The notes under the pieces are model-generated. The model was not told the DNA's origin and did no database searches. It was given only the letters and a program-made list of their open reading frames with translations. Shown piece by piece: positions 33,745-42,240 of a DNA stretch of 64,000 nt (position 1 is the first letter of the stretch; every line of letters starts with the position of its first letter). This DNA is from Bradyrhizobium erythrophlei (lineage in GTDB: Bacteria > Pseudomonadota > Alphaproteobacteria > Rhizobiales > Xanthobacteraceae), in the NCBI GenBank assembly GCA_900129675.1, contig FSRD01000002.1:1178001-1242000 (forward strand). The letters are read 5' to 3'. The translations under genes were made by a program, and so were the position numbers.

Positions 33745-34728
33745 ATGGTGCGGGCAATGGAACAATTCAGTTCAGATCAGCTCTACGCAAAAGTAAGCCA
33801 TGCGATCCCCGCGATCGAATGGCCGGCCTTCGCAGGCGATATCGACGCGATCCTCGCGCTGAAGCGGGACCGCAACGCCGTCATCCTCGCGCATAACTAC
33901 CAGACGCCCGAAATCTACCACTGCGTGGCCGACATCGTCGGCGACAGTCTCGCTTTGGCGCGCGAAGCGATGCATGTCGAAGCCGACGTCATCGTGCTCG
34001 CCGGCGTTCACTTCATGGCCGAGACCGCCAAACTGCTCAATCCGTCCAAGACGGTGCTGATCCCGGATCGCGGCGCCGGCTGTTCGCTGGCGGATTCGAT
34101 CACGCCCGAGGACGTCCGGCTGTTGCGGCAAAGCTATCCCGGCGTCCCGATCGTCACTTACGTGAACACGTCGGCCGCGGTGAAGGCCGAATCCGACATC
34201 TGCTGCACGTCGGGCAATGCGCGGGCCGTGATCGAGTCGCTCGGCGTCGAGCGCGTCATCATGCTGCCCGACGAATATCTCGCCAGGAACATTGCCGCCG
34301 AGACCAAGGTCAAGGTGATCACCTGGACCGGGCATTGCGAGGTGCACGAGCGCTTCAGCGCCGAGGAAGTACGGCAATTGCGCGAAAATCATCCGGGCAT
34401 CGTCGTGCTCGCGCATCCGGAATGTCCCCCGGAGGTGCTGGCCGAGGCCGATTTCGCCGGCTCCACGGCGGCGATATCCTCCTATGTCGCCAAACAGCGG
34501 CCGCCGCGCGTGGTGCTGCTGACGGAATGCTCGATGAGCGACAACATCGCGATCCAGTACCCCGATCTCGAATTCATCCGGCCCTGCAATCTCTGCCCGC
34601 ACATGAAGCGGATCACGCTTGGCAATATCCGCCATGCGCTGGAGACGATGAAGCACCAGGTCACGATTGACGACGGCGTCGCCGTGCGCGCACGCCTCGC
34701 GGTCGAGCGGATGCTGGAGGTAAAATGA
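33745..34728 (+). CDS. nadA: Quinolinate synthase (4Fe-4S)
   Basis: A 327-residue enzyme that condenses iminoaspartate with dihydroxyacetone phosphate to quinolinate, the second step of de novo NAD synthesis. AVILAHNYQTPEIYHCVAD and VIVLAGVHFMAETAKLLNPSK are conserved. The cluster cysteines lie in DRGAGCSLAD (about residue 112), CCTSGNA and FIRPCNLCPHM. The start at 33745 follows the TGGAG; the ATG at 33757 is an alternative. It overlaps nadB by four bases (ATGA). Confidence 0.95.
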   Translation: MVRAMEQFSSDQLYAKVSHAIPAIEWPAFAGDIDAILALKRDRNAVILAHNYQTPEIYHCVADIVGDSLALAREAMHVEADVIVLAGVHFMAETAKLLNPSKTVLIPDRGAGCSLADSITPEDVRLLRQSYPGVPIVTYVNTSAAVKAESDICCTSGNARAVIESLGVERVIMLPDEYLARNIAAETKVKVITWTGHCEVHERFSAEEVRQLRENHPGIVVLAHPECPPEVLAEADFAGSTAAISSYVAKQRPPRVVLLTECSMSDNIAIQYPDLEFIRPCNLCPHMKRITLGNIRHALETMKHQVTIDDGVAVRARLAVERMLEVK

Positions 34729-36257
34729 CAGCCATTCACGATACCGACGGCGCGGCCGTGATCATCGGCGGCGGCCTCGCCGGATTGACGGCCGCGCTGG
34801 CGCTGGCGCCACAACCGGTGCTGCTTGTAACCATGGCGCCGCTTGGTTTTGAGGCCTCCAGCGCACTCGCGCAAGGCGGCGTCGCCGCCAGTCTCGGCGC
34901 CGACGACGGCGTGCCGTTGCATCTGGCGGACACGCTGGCTGCCGGCGACGGGCTTTGCGACCGGGCGGTCGCATCCGCCATTCTCGCGTCGGCGCCGGCG
35001 GCGATCGAGCGACTGGTGCGGTTCGGCGTCGAATTCGACCGCGACGCCGGCGGCAACATTCTTCTTGGTCTCGAGGCGGCGCATTCGCGGCGCCGCATCG
35101 TTCATGCCGGCGGCGACGCGACCGGCCGGGACATCATCCGTGCGCTGGCCCGCAAGGTTGACGAGACGCCGTCGATCACCGTGTGCGAGGCGACGGCCGC
35201 GCGGCGCCTGATCGTCGACGACAATGCCGTGCGAGGTGTTCTCTGCGAGACGGCGCAGGGGCCAGTCGTGTTCGCCACCGGTCGCGCCGTGATCGCGACC
35301 GGCGGCATCGGCGGGCTGTTCCTGCACACCACCAATCCGGCCGGGTCGTTTGGCCAGGGCATCGCGCTTGCGGCCCGCGCCGGTGCCGATATGGCCGATC
35401 TCGAATTCATTCAATTCCACCCGACAGCGCTCGACAGTAAATCCTTTCCGCTCAAGCTGATCAGCGAGGCGGTGCGAGGCGAGGGCGCAATCCTGATCGA
35501 CGAGCGGGGCGATCGCTTCATGGCGAACGCGCCCGGCGCGGAGCTGGCGCCGCGCGATGTCGTCGCGTGCGCGGTGTGGCGTCATCTGGCGGCCGGACAC
35601 CGGGTGTTTCTCGACGCGCGGAACGTTGCAGGGTTGGACGTCGCGCGGCGTTTCCCGACCATCACGGCACTTTGCCGCGAGGCCGGGATCGATCCGGTCA
35701 CGCAGCCGATCCCGATCCGCCCCGCCGCGCATTATCACATGGGCGGCATTGCCGTGGACCAGCGCGGACGGACGTCGGTCGACGGGCTCTGGGCCTGCGG
35801 CGAGGTTGCTTCTACTGGCCTGCATGGCGCCAACCGCCTCGCCAGCAATTCGCTGCTGGAGGCGGCGGTGTGCGGTGGCTGGGTCGCGCGGGATGTTGCC
35901 GCAACCGCGGCGACCGGACGGCGCCCACCGCGGCTGCCCGAGAGTAGCGCTCTCCGCAGCGATCCGGCTTCGGTTCGTCCGATCCTGTCGCGTGCTGCCG
36001 GCGTCTTGCGCGATGGCGACGGTTTGCGCGCGGCGGCGCGGGCGCTTTATCCGCTCGCGGTCTCGCACCAGGCGGCAAGCGACCCCGCGATCGTCGGCCT
36101 GATGATCGTGATGTCAGCCTTGCGCCGCCGCGAAAGCCGGGGCGCACATGCCCGCACCGATTTTCCCGAACACGCCGACACCGCGCGGCGATCGACGCTG
36201 CGCCTCGATGATGCCCTCGAGGCGGCGAGGGACTTCGTTCCCGAACCGGTCATCTGA
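34725..36257 (+). CDS. nadB: L-aspartate oxidase
   Basis: A 510-residue FAD enzyme, the first step of the pathway, oxidising aspartate to iminoaspartate. The FAD motif GGGLAGLTAAL lies at the N-terminus; AAHSRRRIVHAGGDATGRDI, IQFHPTAL, SEAVRGEGAILID, HYHMGGIAVDQRGRTSVDGLWACGEVASTGLHGANRLASNSLLEA follow. Size is slightly shorter than the Escherichia coli enzyme, which is common in this group. It overlaps nadA by four bases and is 14 bp from nadC, so the three are translationally coupled. Confidence 0.93.
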   Translation: MTAIHDTDGAAVIIGGGLAGLTAALALAPQPVLLVTMAPLGFEASSALAQGGVAASLGADDGVPLHLADTLAAGDGLCDRAVASAILASAPAAIERLVRFGVEFDRDAGGNILLGLEAAHSRRRIVHAGGDATGRDIIRALARKVDETPSITVCEATAARRLIVDDNAVRGVLCETAQGPVVFATGRAVIATGGIGGLFLHTTNPAGSFGQGIALAARAGADMADLEFIQFHPTALDSKSFPLKLISEAVRGEGAILIDERGDRFMANAPGAELAPRDVVACAVWRHLAAGHRVFLDARNVAGLDVARRFPTITALCREAGIDPVTQPIPIRPAAHYHMGGIAVDQRGRTSVDGLWACGEVASTGLHGANRLASNSLLEAAVCGGWVARDVAATAATGRRPPRLPESSALRSDPASVRPILSRAAGVLRDGDGLRAAARALYPLAVSHQAASDPAIVGLMIVMSALRRRESRGAHARTDFPEHADTARRSTLRLDDALEAARDFVPEPVI

Positions 36258-36271
36258 TCCAAGGAAACACC

Positions 36272-37123
36272 ATGACGCCTTCGCCGCTCCCGACGGTCAT
36301 GATCGAGCCTTTGGTTCGCATGGCGCTGCTTGAAGATCTCGGCCGGGCCGGCGATCTCACCACCGATGCGATCGTGCCGGCGGGGCACCGCGCGACGACG
36401 GTCCTGGTGGCGCGCCAGCCCGGTGTGGTCGCAGGCCTCGATCTGGCGCGGCTGGCCTTTCAGCTGATCGATCCGGCGATCGAGATGCGCGTCGAACGTG
36501 GCGATGGCGCAGCGCTCGCCCCGGGCGATGTGATCGCCACCATCTCCGGCCCCGCGCGCGGCATTTTGACGGCGGAGCGGGTCGCGCTGAATTTACTGTG
36601 CCGCCTCAGCGGCATCGCGACCGCAACCGCAAGCGTGGTGGCGGCGGTCCGGGACACCAGGACCGACATCGTCTGCACGCGCAAGACCACGCCGGGTTTG
36701 CGCGCGATCGAGAAATACGCGGTGCGGGTCGGCGGCGGCAGCAATCACCGGTTCGGTCTCGACGATGCGGTCTTGATCAAGGACAACCATGTCGCGATCG
36801 CCGGCAGCGTCACCGAGGCGTTGAAGCGGGCCAAAAGCGGCGTCGGCCATTTGGTCAAGATCGAACTCGAGGTCGATACGCTGGACCAGCTCCGCGAGGC
36901 GCTCGATCACGGCGTCGATGCCGTGCTGCTCGACAACATGAATCCGGAAACCCTGACCAGGGCGGTCGCGATGGTTGCCGGCCGCGCGGTGACGGAAGCC
37001 TCCGGCCGCATCACGCCCGCCACCGCGCCGTCGATCGCCGCCACCGGCGTCGACCTGATCTCGATCGGCTGGCTGACCCACAGCGTCAGCGTTCTCGACA
37101 TCGGGTTAGATTTCAGGAATTGA
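36272..37123 (+). CDS. nadC: Nicotinate-nucleotide pyrophosphorylase (quinolinate phosphoribosyltransferase)
   Basis: A 283-residue enzyme that turns quinolinate and PRPP into nicotinate mononucleotide. EDLGRAGDLTTDAIVP, CRLSGIATATA, CTRKTTPGLRAIEKYAVRVGGGSNHRFGLDDAVLIKDNHVAIAG and KIELEVDTLDQLREAL carry the PRPP-binding and quinolinate-binding residues. Last gene of the nad operon. A large palindromic region follows. Confidence 0.94.
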   Translation: MTPSPLPTVMIEPLVRMALLEDLGRAGDLTTDAIVPAGHRATTVLVARQPGVVAGLDLARLAFQLIDPAIEMRVERGDGAALAPGDVIATISGPARGILTAERVALNLLCRLSGIATATASVVAAVRDTRTDIVCTRKTTPGLRAIEKYAVRVGGGSNHRFGLDDAVLIKDNHVAIAGSVTEALKRAKSGVGHLVKIELEVDTLDQLREALDHGVDAVLLDNMNPETLTRAVAMVAGRAVTEASGRITPATAPSIAATGVDLISIGWLTHSVSVLDIGLDFRN

Positions 37124-37138
37124 AACGGGGAAGGTCTC

Positions 37139-37325
37139 TCTTCTCCCTCGCCCCGCGCTTGCGGGGAGAGGGCGTAGGCGGCCTTTGGCCGCCGTACTTG
37201 ATAGAAGGACGCCGATGCGAAGCATCGGCTATGGTGAGGGGCTCTCTCAACGTACTCGCTCGCGGATAGTCCCCCTCACCCGGATTGCTTCGCAATCCGA
37301 CCTCTCCCCGCAAGCGGGGCGAGTT
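37139..37325. repeat. Intergenic palindromic repeat cluster downstream of nadC
   Basis: Arms such as ctccctcgccccgcgcttgcggggagaggg, ggatcgcgagcgattgc-type segments and ctctccccgcaagcggggcgag form a large nested palindrome. This is a type common in Bradyrhizobium. It lies between convergent genes (nadC and the RNA methyltransferase) and may serve as a bidirectional transcript end. Confidence 0.65.
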
Positions 37326-37329
37326 GACC

Positions 37330-38574
37330 TCAGCGCTTGCGCCCGAACCTTGCCACCAGCTCGATATGCGGCGTGTGGCGGAACTGGTCGACCGGCGTGA
37401 CGCCTTCGATTGTATAGCCGCCATCGATCAGGATTTTTGCATCGCGTACAAAGGTCGCGACACTGCAGGACACCGCGACCACCGTCGCGACCTTGCTGGC
37501 TGCGAGTTGGGTTGCTTGCGCCTGCGCGCCCTGCCGCGGCGGGTCGAACACGACGGCCTCGTAGTCGCGCAATTCCTGCGGCATCAGCGGCCGCCGGAAG
37601 AGATCGCGCGCCTCCGCCTTGAGCGGCTTCAGGCCTGAGGTCGATGCCGCCGCCTTCTGCAGCGCGGCGATAGCACCGGCGTCGCTGTCGAAGGCGGCGA
37701 TTCGCGACTTCCGGGCCAGGCGAAGCGCGAACGGCCCGACCCCGCAAAAAAGATCGGCGATATATTTGGCGCGCACGCAATGATCCGCCACCAGCGCGGC
37801 CAGTGCCTCTTCACCGGCGACAGTGGGCTGCAGGAACGAGCCCGGCGGCAGGATCACTTGCGCGGTGCCGGCCGTGATCGTTGGCGGCGTCCGCATCAGG
37901 ACCAGTTCGCCGTGGCGCGTCAGCCGCGCCAGGCGATGCTGTTCCGCCACGCGCGACAACGCCGCGATGGTTTTGGTGGGTACCGGACCGGAGCCGCGCA
38001 CGTCGACATCGAGGCCGGTGTCGGTCGCCGTGATCTGGATGTCGAGCGGCTTCCCGGTCGATATCAATGGTTCGGCCAGCGCCCATGCCGCATCGAGCGC
38101 GCCGTCGAGGCCGGGGCTAAGGATAGGGCAGCGGTCGACCGGAATGATGTCGTGGGAACCTGCGGCCGAAAAGCCCACCTTGAGTACGTCGTGCGTCCCC
38201 ATCCGCGCGTGCAAAGTGACGCGCCGCCGGCCGAGGCCGTGGGCGTCGATCAGCGGATGAACTTCGCAATCGAGCTTTGCCTGCGCCAGCATCTCGACCA
38301 CCAGATTGCGCTTCCAGGCATGGTAGTGCCCACTTTCCCAATGCTGGATCGCGCAGCCGCCGCAGATGGCAAAGTGCGGACAGAACGGCGCGATCCGTTC
38401 CGGGCTTGCGTGCTCGACTTGCAGCAGACGCCGGCGGTCGGGATGGCCCGGCACCGGCGCCACCTCGACCGTCTCGCCGCCAAGCGTATAGGGCACATAG
38501 ACGTTCCCGCCGCCGGCGAGGGCGACGCCGTCGCCGAAATGTCCGACATGATCGATGACGAGGTGCTCAGCCAC
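37330..38574 (-). CDS. Class I SAM-dependent RNA m5U methyltransferase (TrmA/RlmD type)
   Basis: A 414-residue protein. The N-terminus is TRAM-like (VIDHVGHFGDGVALAGGGNVYVPYTLGGETVEV). An iron-sulfur cluster region follows, FCPHFAICGGCAIQHW, with another cysteine in DRCPIL. The catalytic half has IADLFCGVGPFALRLAR (SAM-binding) and the nucleophile in VSCSVATFVRDA near the C-terminus, with QFRHTPHIE after. It methylates uridine in rRNA or tRNA. The GTG start at 38574 overlaps the end of tlyA by eight bases, strong evidence for translational coupling; a much longer frame would run through tlyA. Confidence 0.9.
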   Translation of the reverse strand: MAEHLVIDHVGHFGDGVALAGGGNVYVPYTLGGETVEVAPVPGHPDRRRLLQVEHASPERIAPFCPHFAICGGCAIQHWESGHYHAWKRNLVVEMLAQAKLDCEVHPLIDAHGLGRRRVTLHARMGTHDVLKVGFSAAGSHDIIPVDRCPILSPGLDGALDAAWALAEPLISTGKPLDIQITATDTGLDVDVRGSGPVPTKTIAALSRVAEQHRLARLTRHGELVLMRTPPTITAGTAQVILPPGSFLQPTVAGEEALAALVADHCVRAKYIADLFCGVGPFALRLARKSRIAAFDSDAGAIAALQKAAASTSGLKPLKAEARDLFRRPLMPQELRDYEAVVFDPPRQGAQAQATQLAASKVATVVAVSCSVATFVRDAKILIDGGYTIEGVTPVDQFRHTPHIELVARFGRKR

Positions 38575-39322
38575 GGCGCGCGCCGAGGAAGAATTCGATA
38601 TTGCCGTCGCCGCCGGTGATCGACGACGGAAACACCTGGATATCGGTGCATCCGAGCGAAGCCGCGAACGCCGTGATGTCGTCGCAGATTTCCTGATGCA
38701 CCATCGCATTGCGGATGATGCCGTGCTTGGAATGCTTTCGCGACGCCTCGAATTGCGGCTTGATCAGCGCCAGAAGACTCATCGGCGCCGCCGCCAGCGA
38801 CAATGCCACCGGCAGCACGGCTTTCAGTGAAATGAAGCTGACGTCGATGACGACGATGTCGGGCCGGGCGGGCAGGCGCTTGCCCTCAAAGCTGCGGATA
38901 TCGGTCGCCTCCATCGATACGACTTTGGGATGGCTTTGCAGCGAGGGATGCAACTGGCCATGGCCGACGTCGATGGCGAAGACGAGGCTGGCGCCATTCG
39001 CCAGCAACACTTCGGTGAAGCCGCCGGTCGATGCGCCGACGTCGAGGCAGACATGGTTCTCGATGTCGATCGGATATTGCTCCAGCGCGCCTGCAAGCTT
39101 GACGCCGCCGCGCGAGACATAGGGATGCGCGGGCTGCGCCGACAATTCCGCGTCGGCGGCGATGGTTTCCGAGGCTTTCAGCACCGGCTTGCCGTCGGCG
39201 ATCACGCCGCCGGCCTCGATCGCCGCCCGCGCCCGGGCCCGGCTTTCGAACAGGCCGCGCTCGACCAGCACGACGTCGGCGCGCTTGCGGGGAGTTGGCT
39301 CGATTTCGCGCTTGTTGGTCAA
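38567..39322 (-). CDS. tlyA: TlyA-family rRNA methyltransferase
   Basis: A 251-residue protein with an N-terminal S4-like RNA-binding domain (RADVVLVERGLFESRARARAAIEAGGV, about 15-70), then an FtsJ-type methyltransferase (HVCLDVGASTGGFTEVLLANGA, VVIDVSFISLKAVLPVAL, IKPQFEAS). TlyA acts on rRNA in other bacteria, where it makes 2'-O-methylcytidine. It overlaps the deoxyribosyltransferase gene by four bases (ATGA) and the downstream methyltransferase gene by eight. Confidence 0.9.
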   Translation of the reverse strand: MTNKREIEPTPRKRADVVLVERGLFESRARARAAIEAGGVIADGKPVLKASETIAADAELSAQPAHPYVSRGGVKLAGALEQYPIDIENHVCLDVGASTGGFTEVLLANGASLVFAIDVGHGQLHPSLQSHPKVVSMEATDIRSFEGKRLPARPDIVVIDVSFISLKAVLPVALSLAAAPMSLLALIKPQFEASRKHSKHGIIRNAMVHQEICDDITAFAASLGCTDIQVFPSSITGGDGNIEFFLGARRG

Positions 39323-39888
39323 TTTCGGTCCGATTTGCTTGTTGCGCGATCCGCGGCGAGGCGAACGCAGGCGTCGAACGAGGTGAGATCATGCCAGAGA
39401 TCCGCAGACGCGATCTTTGGCGCGACCAGCGGACAACCGTGCAGATCGAGCGCGTGCATCATCATGAGATTGTCGGGCAGGCCAAAATCTTCCACCGTCA
39501 GTCCCTCCGGGTCGGTCAGGCGGCCATCGGGCGATGTTTTTACGTCATATCGGCGCGCAACGCGTTGCTTGTATGACGAGGGGTCGTTGCTGTAGGCGAG
39601 ACACAGCTTGCCGCGGCCCGCCATGTAGCCGAGTTCGTAGACGGTGCCTGCGTCGGCACTGGGGCCGCGAAACGGCGTCAAATTGGCGATGATGGCGTCG
39701 GCCGCCTCCATCATTGCCTCATTGGCTTTGAAGATCGTGAGCGAAGCGTCAGGGGCCGACAGGTCGACCGCGTTATCGAGCGGATAAAGTCCGATCAGCC
39801 CGTGACGCGCGCAGATCTCGGCTTTGCGCCGTCCAATCTCAAGCGCGTCCGGCAGGAACACATCAGGGCCTGCCAGATAGATTTTCAT
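39319..39888 (-). CDS. Nucleoside 2-deoxyribosyltransferase-like protein
   Basis: A 189-residue protein of the Nuc_deoxyrib_tr family. MKIYLAGPDVFLPDAL at the N-terminus, DAIIANLTPFRGPSADAGTVYELGYMAGRGK in the middle (with the catalytic-type glutamate) and DNLMMMHAL match family features. It would transfer or hydrolyse deoxyribose of (modified) nucleosides. Tied by a four-base overlap to tlyA, which suggests a role near nucleotide/RNA metabolism. Confidence 0.8.
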   Translation of the reverse strand: MKIYLAGPDVFLPDALEIGRRKAEICARHGLIGLYPLDNAVDLSAPDASLTIFKANEAMMEAADAIIANLTPFRGPSADAGTVYELGYMAGRGKLCLAYSNDPSSYKQRVARRYDVKTSPDGRLTDPEGLTVEDFGLPDNLMMMHALDLHGCPLVAPKIASADLWHDLTSFDACVRLAADRATSKSDRN

Positions 39889-39924
39889 CGAATCACCTGA
39901 CGAGCGCGGGATCCACGGTCCAAC

Positions 39925-39944
39925 ACCTCTCCCCAGGGAGAGGT
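39925..39944. repeat. Short inverted repeat between dxs and the deoxyribosyltransferase gene
   Basis: acctctccc-ca-gggagaggt, a 9-bp perfect stem with a 2-base loop; no T-run, so not a clear intrinsic terminator. Confidence 0.5.
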
Positions 39945-39966
39945 GGCGAAGGTCCGCGCCCGCCCT

Positions 39967-41892
39967 TTAGGCGAGCTTGACCGTCTCGGCCTTGTAATCC
40001 TTGCCGAGCGCGTCGAACACCTTGGCGACGATGCCCTTGGCGTCGAGGCCGGCGTGGGCATACATCGCATTCGGCGAATCGTGGTCGATGAACTCGTCGG
40101 GCAGGATCATCGCACGCATCCTCAAGCCGCCGTCGAGCATGCCGTGCTCCGCCAGCGTCTGCATCACATGCGAACCGAATCCGCCGATCGAACCCTCTTC
40201 GATGGTGAGCAGAACTTCATGCTCGCGCGCCAGCTTCAGCACCAGCTCGACATCCAGCGGCTTCATGAAGCGCGCGTCGGCAATGGTGGTGGAAAGGCCG
40301 TGAGCGGCGAGTTCGTCGGCGGCCTTTTCGCATTCGGCCAGACGGGTACCGAACGACAGCAGCGCAATCTTGTTGCCCTGCTTGACGATGCGGCCCTTGC
40401 CGATCTCCAGGGGGACGCCGAACTCCGGCATTTCGACCCCGCGGCCTTCGCCGCGCGGATAGCGCACCGCGCTCGGGCGATCGTTGATCGCGACTTGCGT
40501 TGCGACCATGTGCACCAGCTCGGCCTCGTCGGAGGCGGCCATGATGACGAAGTTCGGCAGGCAGCCGAGATAGGCGTTGTCGAAGGAACCTGCATGGGTG
40601 GCGCCGTCGGCGCCGACCAGGCCGGCGCGGTCGATAGCGAAACGAACCGGCAGGCTCTGGATCGCGACGTCATGGACCACCTGGTCGTAACCGCGCTGCA
40701 GGAAGGTCGAGTAGATCGCGCAGAACGGCTTGTAGCCTTCGGTGGCGAGGCCGGCGGCGAAGGTCACCGCGTGCTGCTCGGCAATGCCGACGTCGAAGGT
40801 GCGGTCCGGGAACGCCTTGTTGAAGATGTCGATGCCGGTGCCGGACGGCATCGCCGCGGTGATGGCGACGATCTTTTCGTCCTTCTCGGCTTCCTTGACC
40901 AGGCTCTGGCCAAACACGTTCTGGTAGGCCGGCGCGTTCGGCTTGGCCTTGGCTTGCGCGCCGGTGGCGACGTCGAACTTGACCACGGCGTGGTATTTGT
41001 CGGCTGCCGCTTCCGCCGGACCGTAGCCCTTGCCCTTTTGCGTCACGACGTGGACCAGGATCGGGCCGGTCTCCATGTCGCGAACGTTCTTCAGCACGGG
41101 GAGCAGATGGTCGAGGTTATGGCCGTCAATCGGGCCGACATAATAGAAGCCGAGTTCCTCGAACAGCGTGCCGCCGTCCATCATGAAGCCGCGGGAATAT
41201 TCTTCGACGCGGTTGGCGCGGTTGGCGATGATCTTCGGCAGGCGCTTGTTGATCTGCTTGGCCGCCTCGCGCAGCGTGCGGTAGGTCTTGCCCGAATAGA
41301 GCCGCGACAGGTACGCGCTCATGGCACCGACCGGTGGCGCAATCGACATGTCGTTGTCGTTGAGGATGACGATCAGGCGCGAGTTCATGGCGCCGGCGTT
41401 GTTCATGGCCTCGTAGGCCATGCCCGCGGACATCGCGCCGTCGCCGATCACGGCGATGACGTTGTTCTTGCCGCCGGAGAGGTCGCGCGCCACCGCCATG
41501 CCGAGGCCGGCCGAAATCGAGGTCGAGGAGTGCGCGGCGCCGAACGGATCATAGTCGCTCTCGGTGCGCTTGGTAAAACCGCTCAATCCGCCGCCGGTGC
41601 GCAGTGTGCGGATGCGGTCGCGCCGGCCGGTCAGGATCTTGTGCGGATAGGCCTGATGGCCGACGTCCCAGATCAGGCGGTCGCGCGGGGTGTCGAAGAT
41701 ATAGTGGATCGCGGTGGTCAGCTCGACCACGCCGAGGCCGGCGCCGAAATGGCCGCCGGTCACGGAAACCGCGTCGATGGTCTCCTGACGCAGCTCGTCG
41801 GCCACCTGCCGCACCTGCTCGATTTTGAGCCGGCGAAGGTCGTCGGGCGTGCGGATGGTGTCGAGAAGCGGCGTTTTACTAAATGTGGTCAC
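39967..41892 (-). CDS. dxs: 1-deoxy-D-xylulose-5-phosphate synthase
   Basis: A 641-residue thiamine-diphosphate enzyme, the entry step of the MEP isoprenoid pathway. VTGGHFGAGLGVVELTTAIHYIFDTPRDRLIWDVGHQAYPHKILTGRRD, ISAGLGMAVARDL, VIAVIGDGAMSAGMAYEAMNNAG (ThDP motif), GPIDGHNLDHLLPVLKN, PDRTFDVGIAEQHAVTFAAGLA and FAIDRAGLVGADGATHAG are all intact. A long frame on the opposite strand (39943-43674) is an artefact of this GC-rich gene. A membrane lipase-like gene and xseB lie upstream on the same strand, taking the place of the more usual xseB-ispA-dxs order. Confidence 0.96.
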   Translation of the reverse strand: MTTFSKTPLLDTIRTPDDLRRLKIEQVRQVADELRQETIDAVSVTGGHFGAGLGVVELTTAIHYIFDTPRDRLIWDVGHQAYPHKILTGRRDRIRTLRTGGGLSGFTKRTESDYDPFGAAHSSTSISAGLGMAVARDLSGGKNNVIAVIGDGAMSAGMAYEAMNNAGAMNSRLIVILNDNDMSIAPPVGAMSAYLSRLYSGKTYRTLREAAKQINKRLPKIIANRANRVEEYSRGFMMDGGTLFEELGFYYVGPIDGHNLDHLLPVLKNVRDMETGPILVHVVTQKGKGYGPAEAAADKYHAVVKFDVATGAQAKAKPNAPAYQNVFGQSLVKEAEKDEKIVAITAAMPSGTGIDIFNKAFPDRTFDVGIAEQHAVTFAAGLATEGYKPFCAIYSTFLQRGYDQVVHDVAIQSLPVRFAIDRAGLVGADGATHAGSFDNAYLGCLPNFVIMAASDEAELVHMVATQVAINDRPSAVRYPRGEGRGVEMPEFGVPLEIGKGRIVKQGNKIALLSFGTRLAECEKAADELAAHGLSTTIADARFMKPLDVELVLKLAREHEVLLTIEEGSIGGFGSHVMQTLAEHGMLDGGLRMRAMILPDEFIDHDSPNAMYAHAGLDAKGIVAKVFDALGKDYKAETVKLA

Positions 41893-42240
41893 AGCGATAT
41901 TCCAGTTTTACATGTCGGGACGAACGGCCCAACGCGAGATGGGTTGCGCATTAACCGCGCAGTGAAAAATCCAGACACCGGGCGCCATCTCGGCGGGCCG
42001 GTGCCTGATTTGAACGCCTGGATGCACTCCGGATCGAACCATGTGATATGCATCACGGTGGTCGCTTTACCCTTCCCGGCCAGTTTTCTTAAGCTTTTGA
42101 AGTGCTTACTGCCGTCGGAAATCAGCGGCAGGCTGCTCTCAACAGCCCATAGAACTGCAAGCTTTACACCAAAGCAGCAGCCAAAGCCAACCCGCGAAAC
42201 CGACGGGTTCCCCGACGAGGGTCTGAATAATCTCGATTTT
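41893..42240. other. Intergenic region between dxs and the membrane hydrolase gene
   Basis: About 350 bp, AT-richer, probably holding the dxs promoter. No gene or repeat is supported on either strand. Confidence 0.3.
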
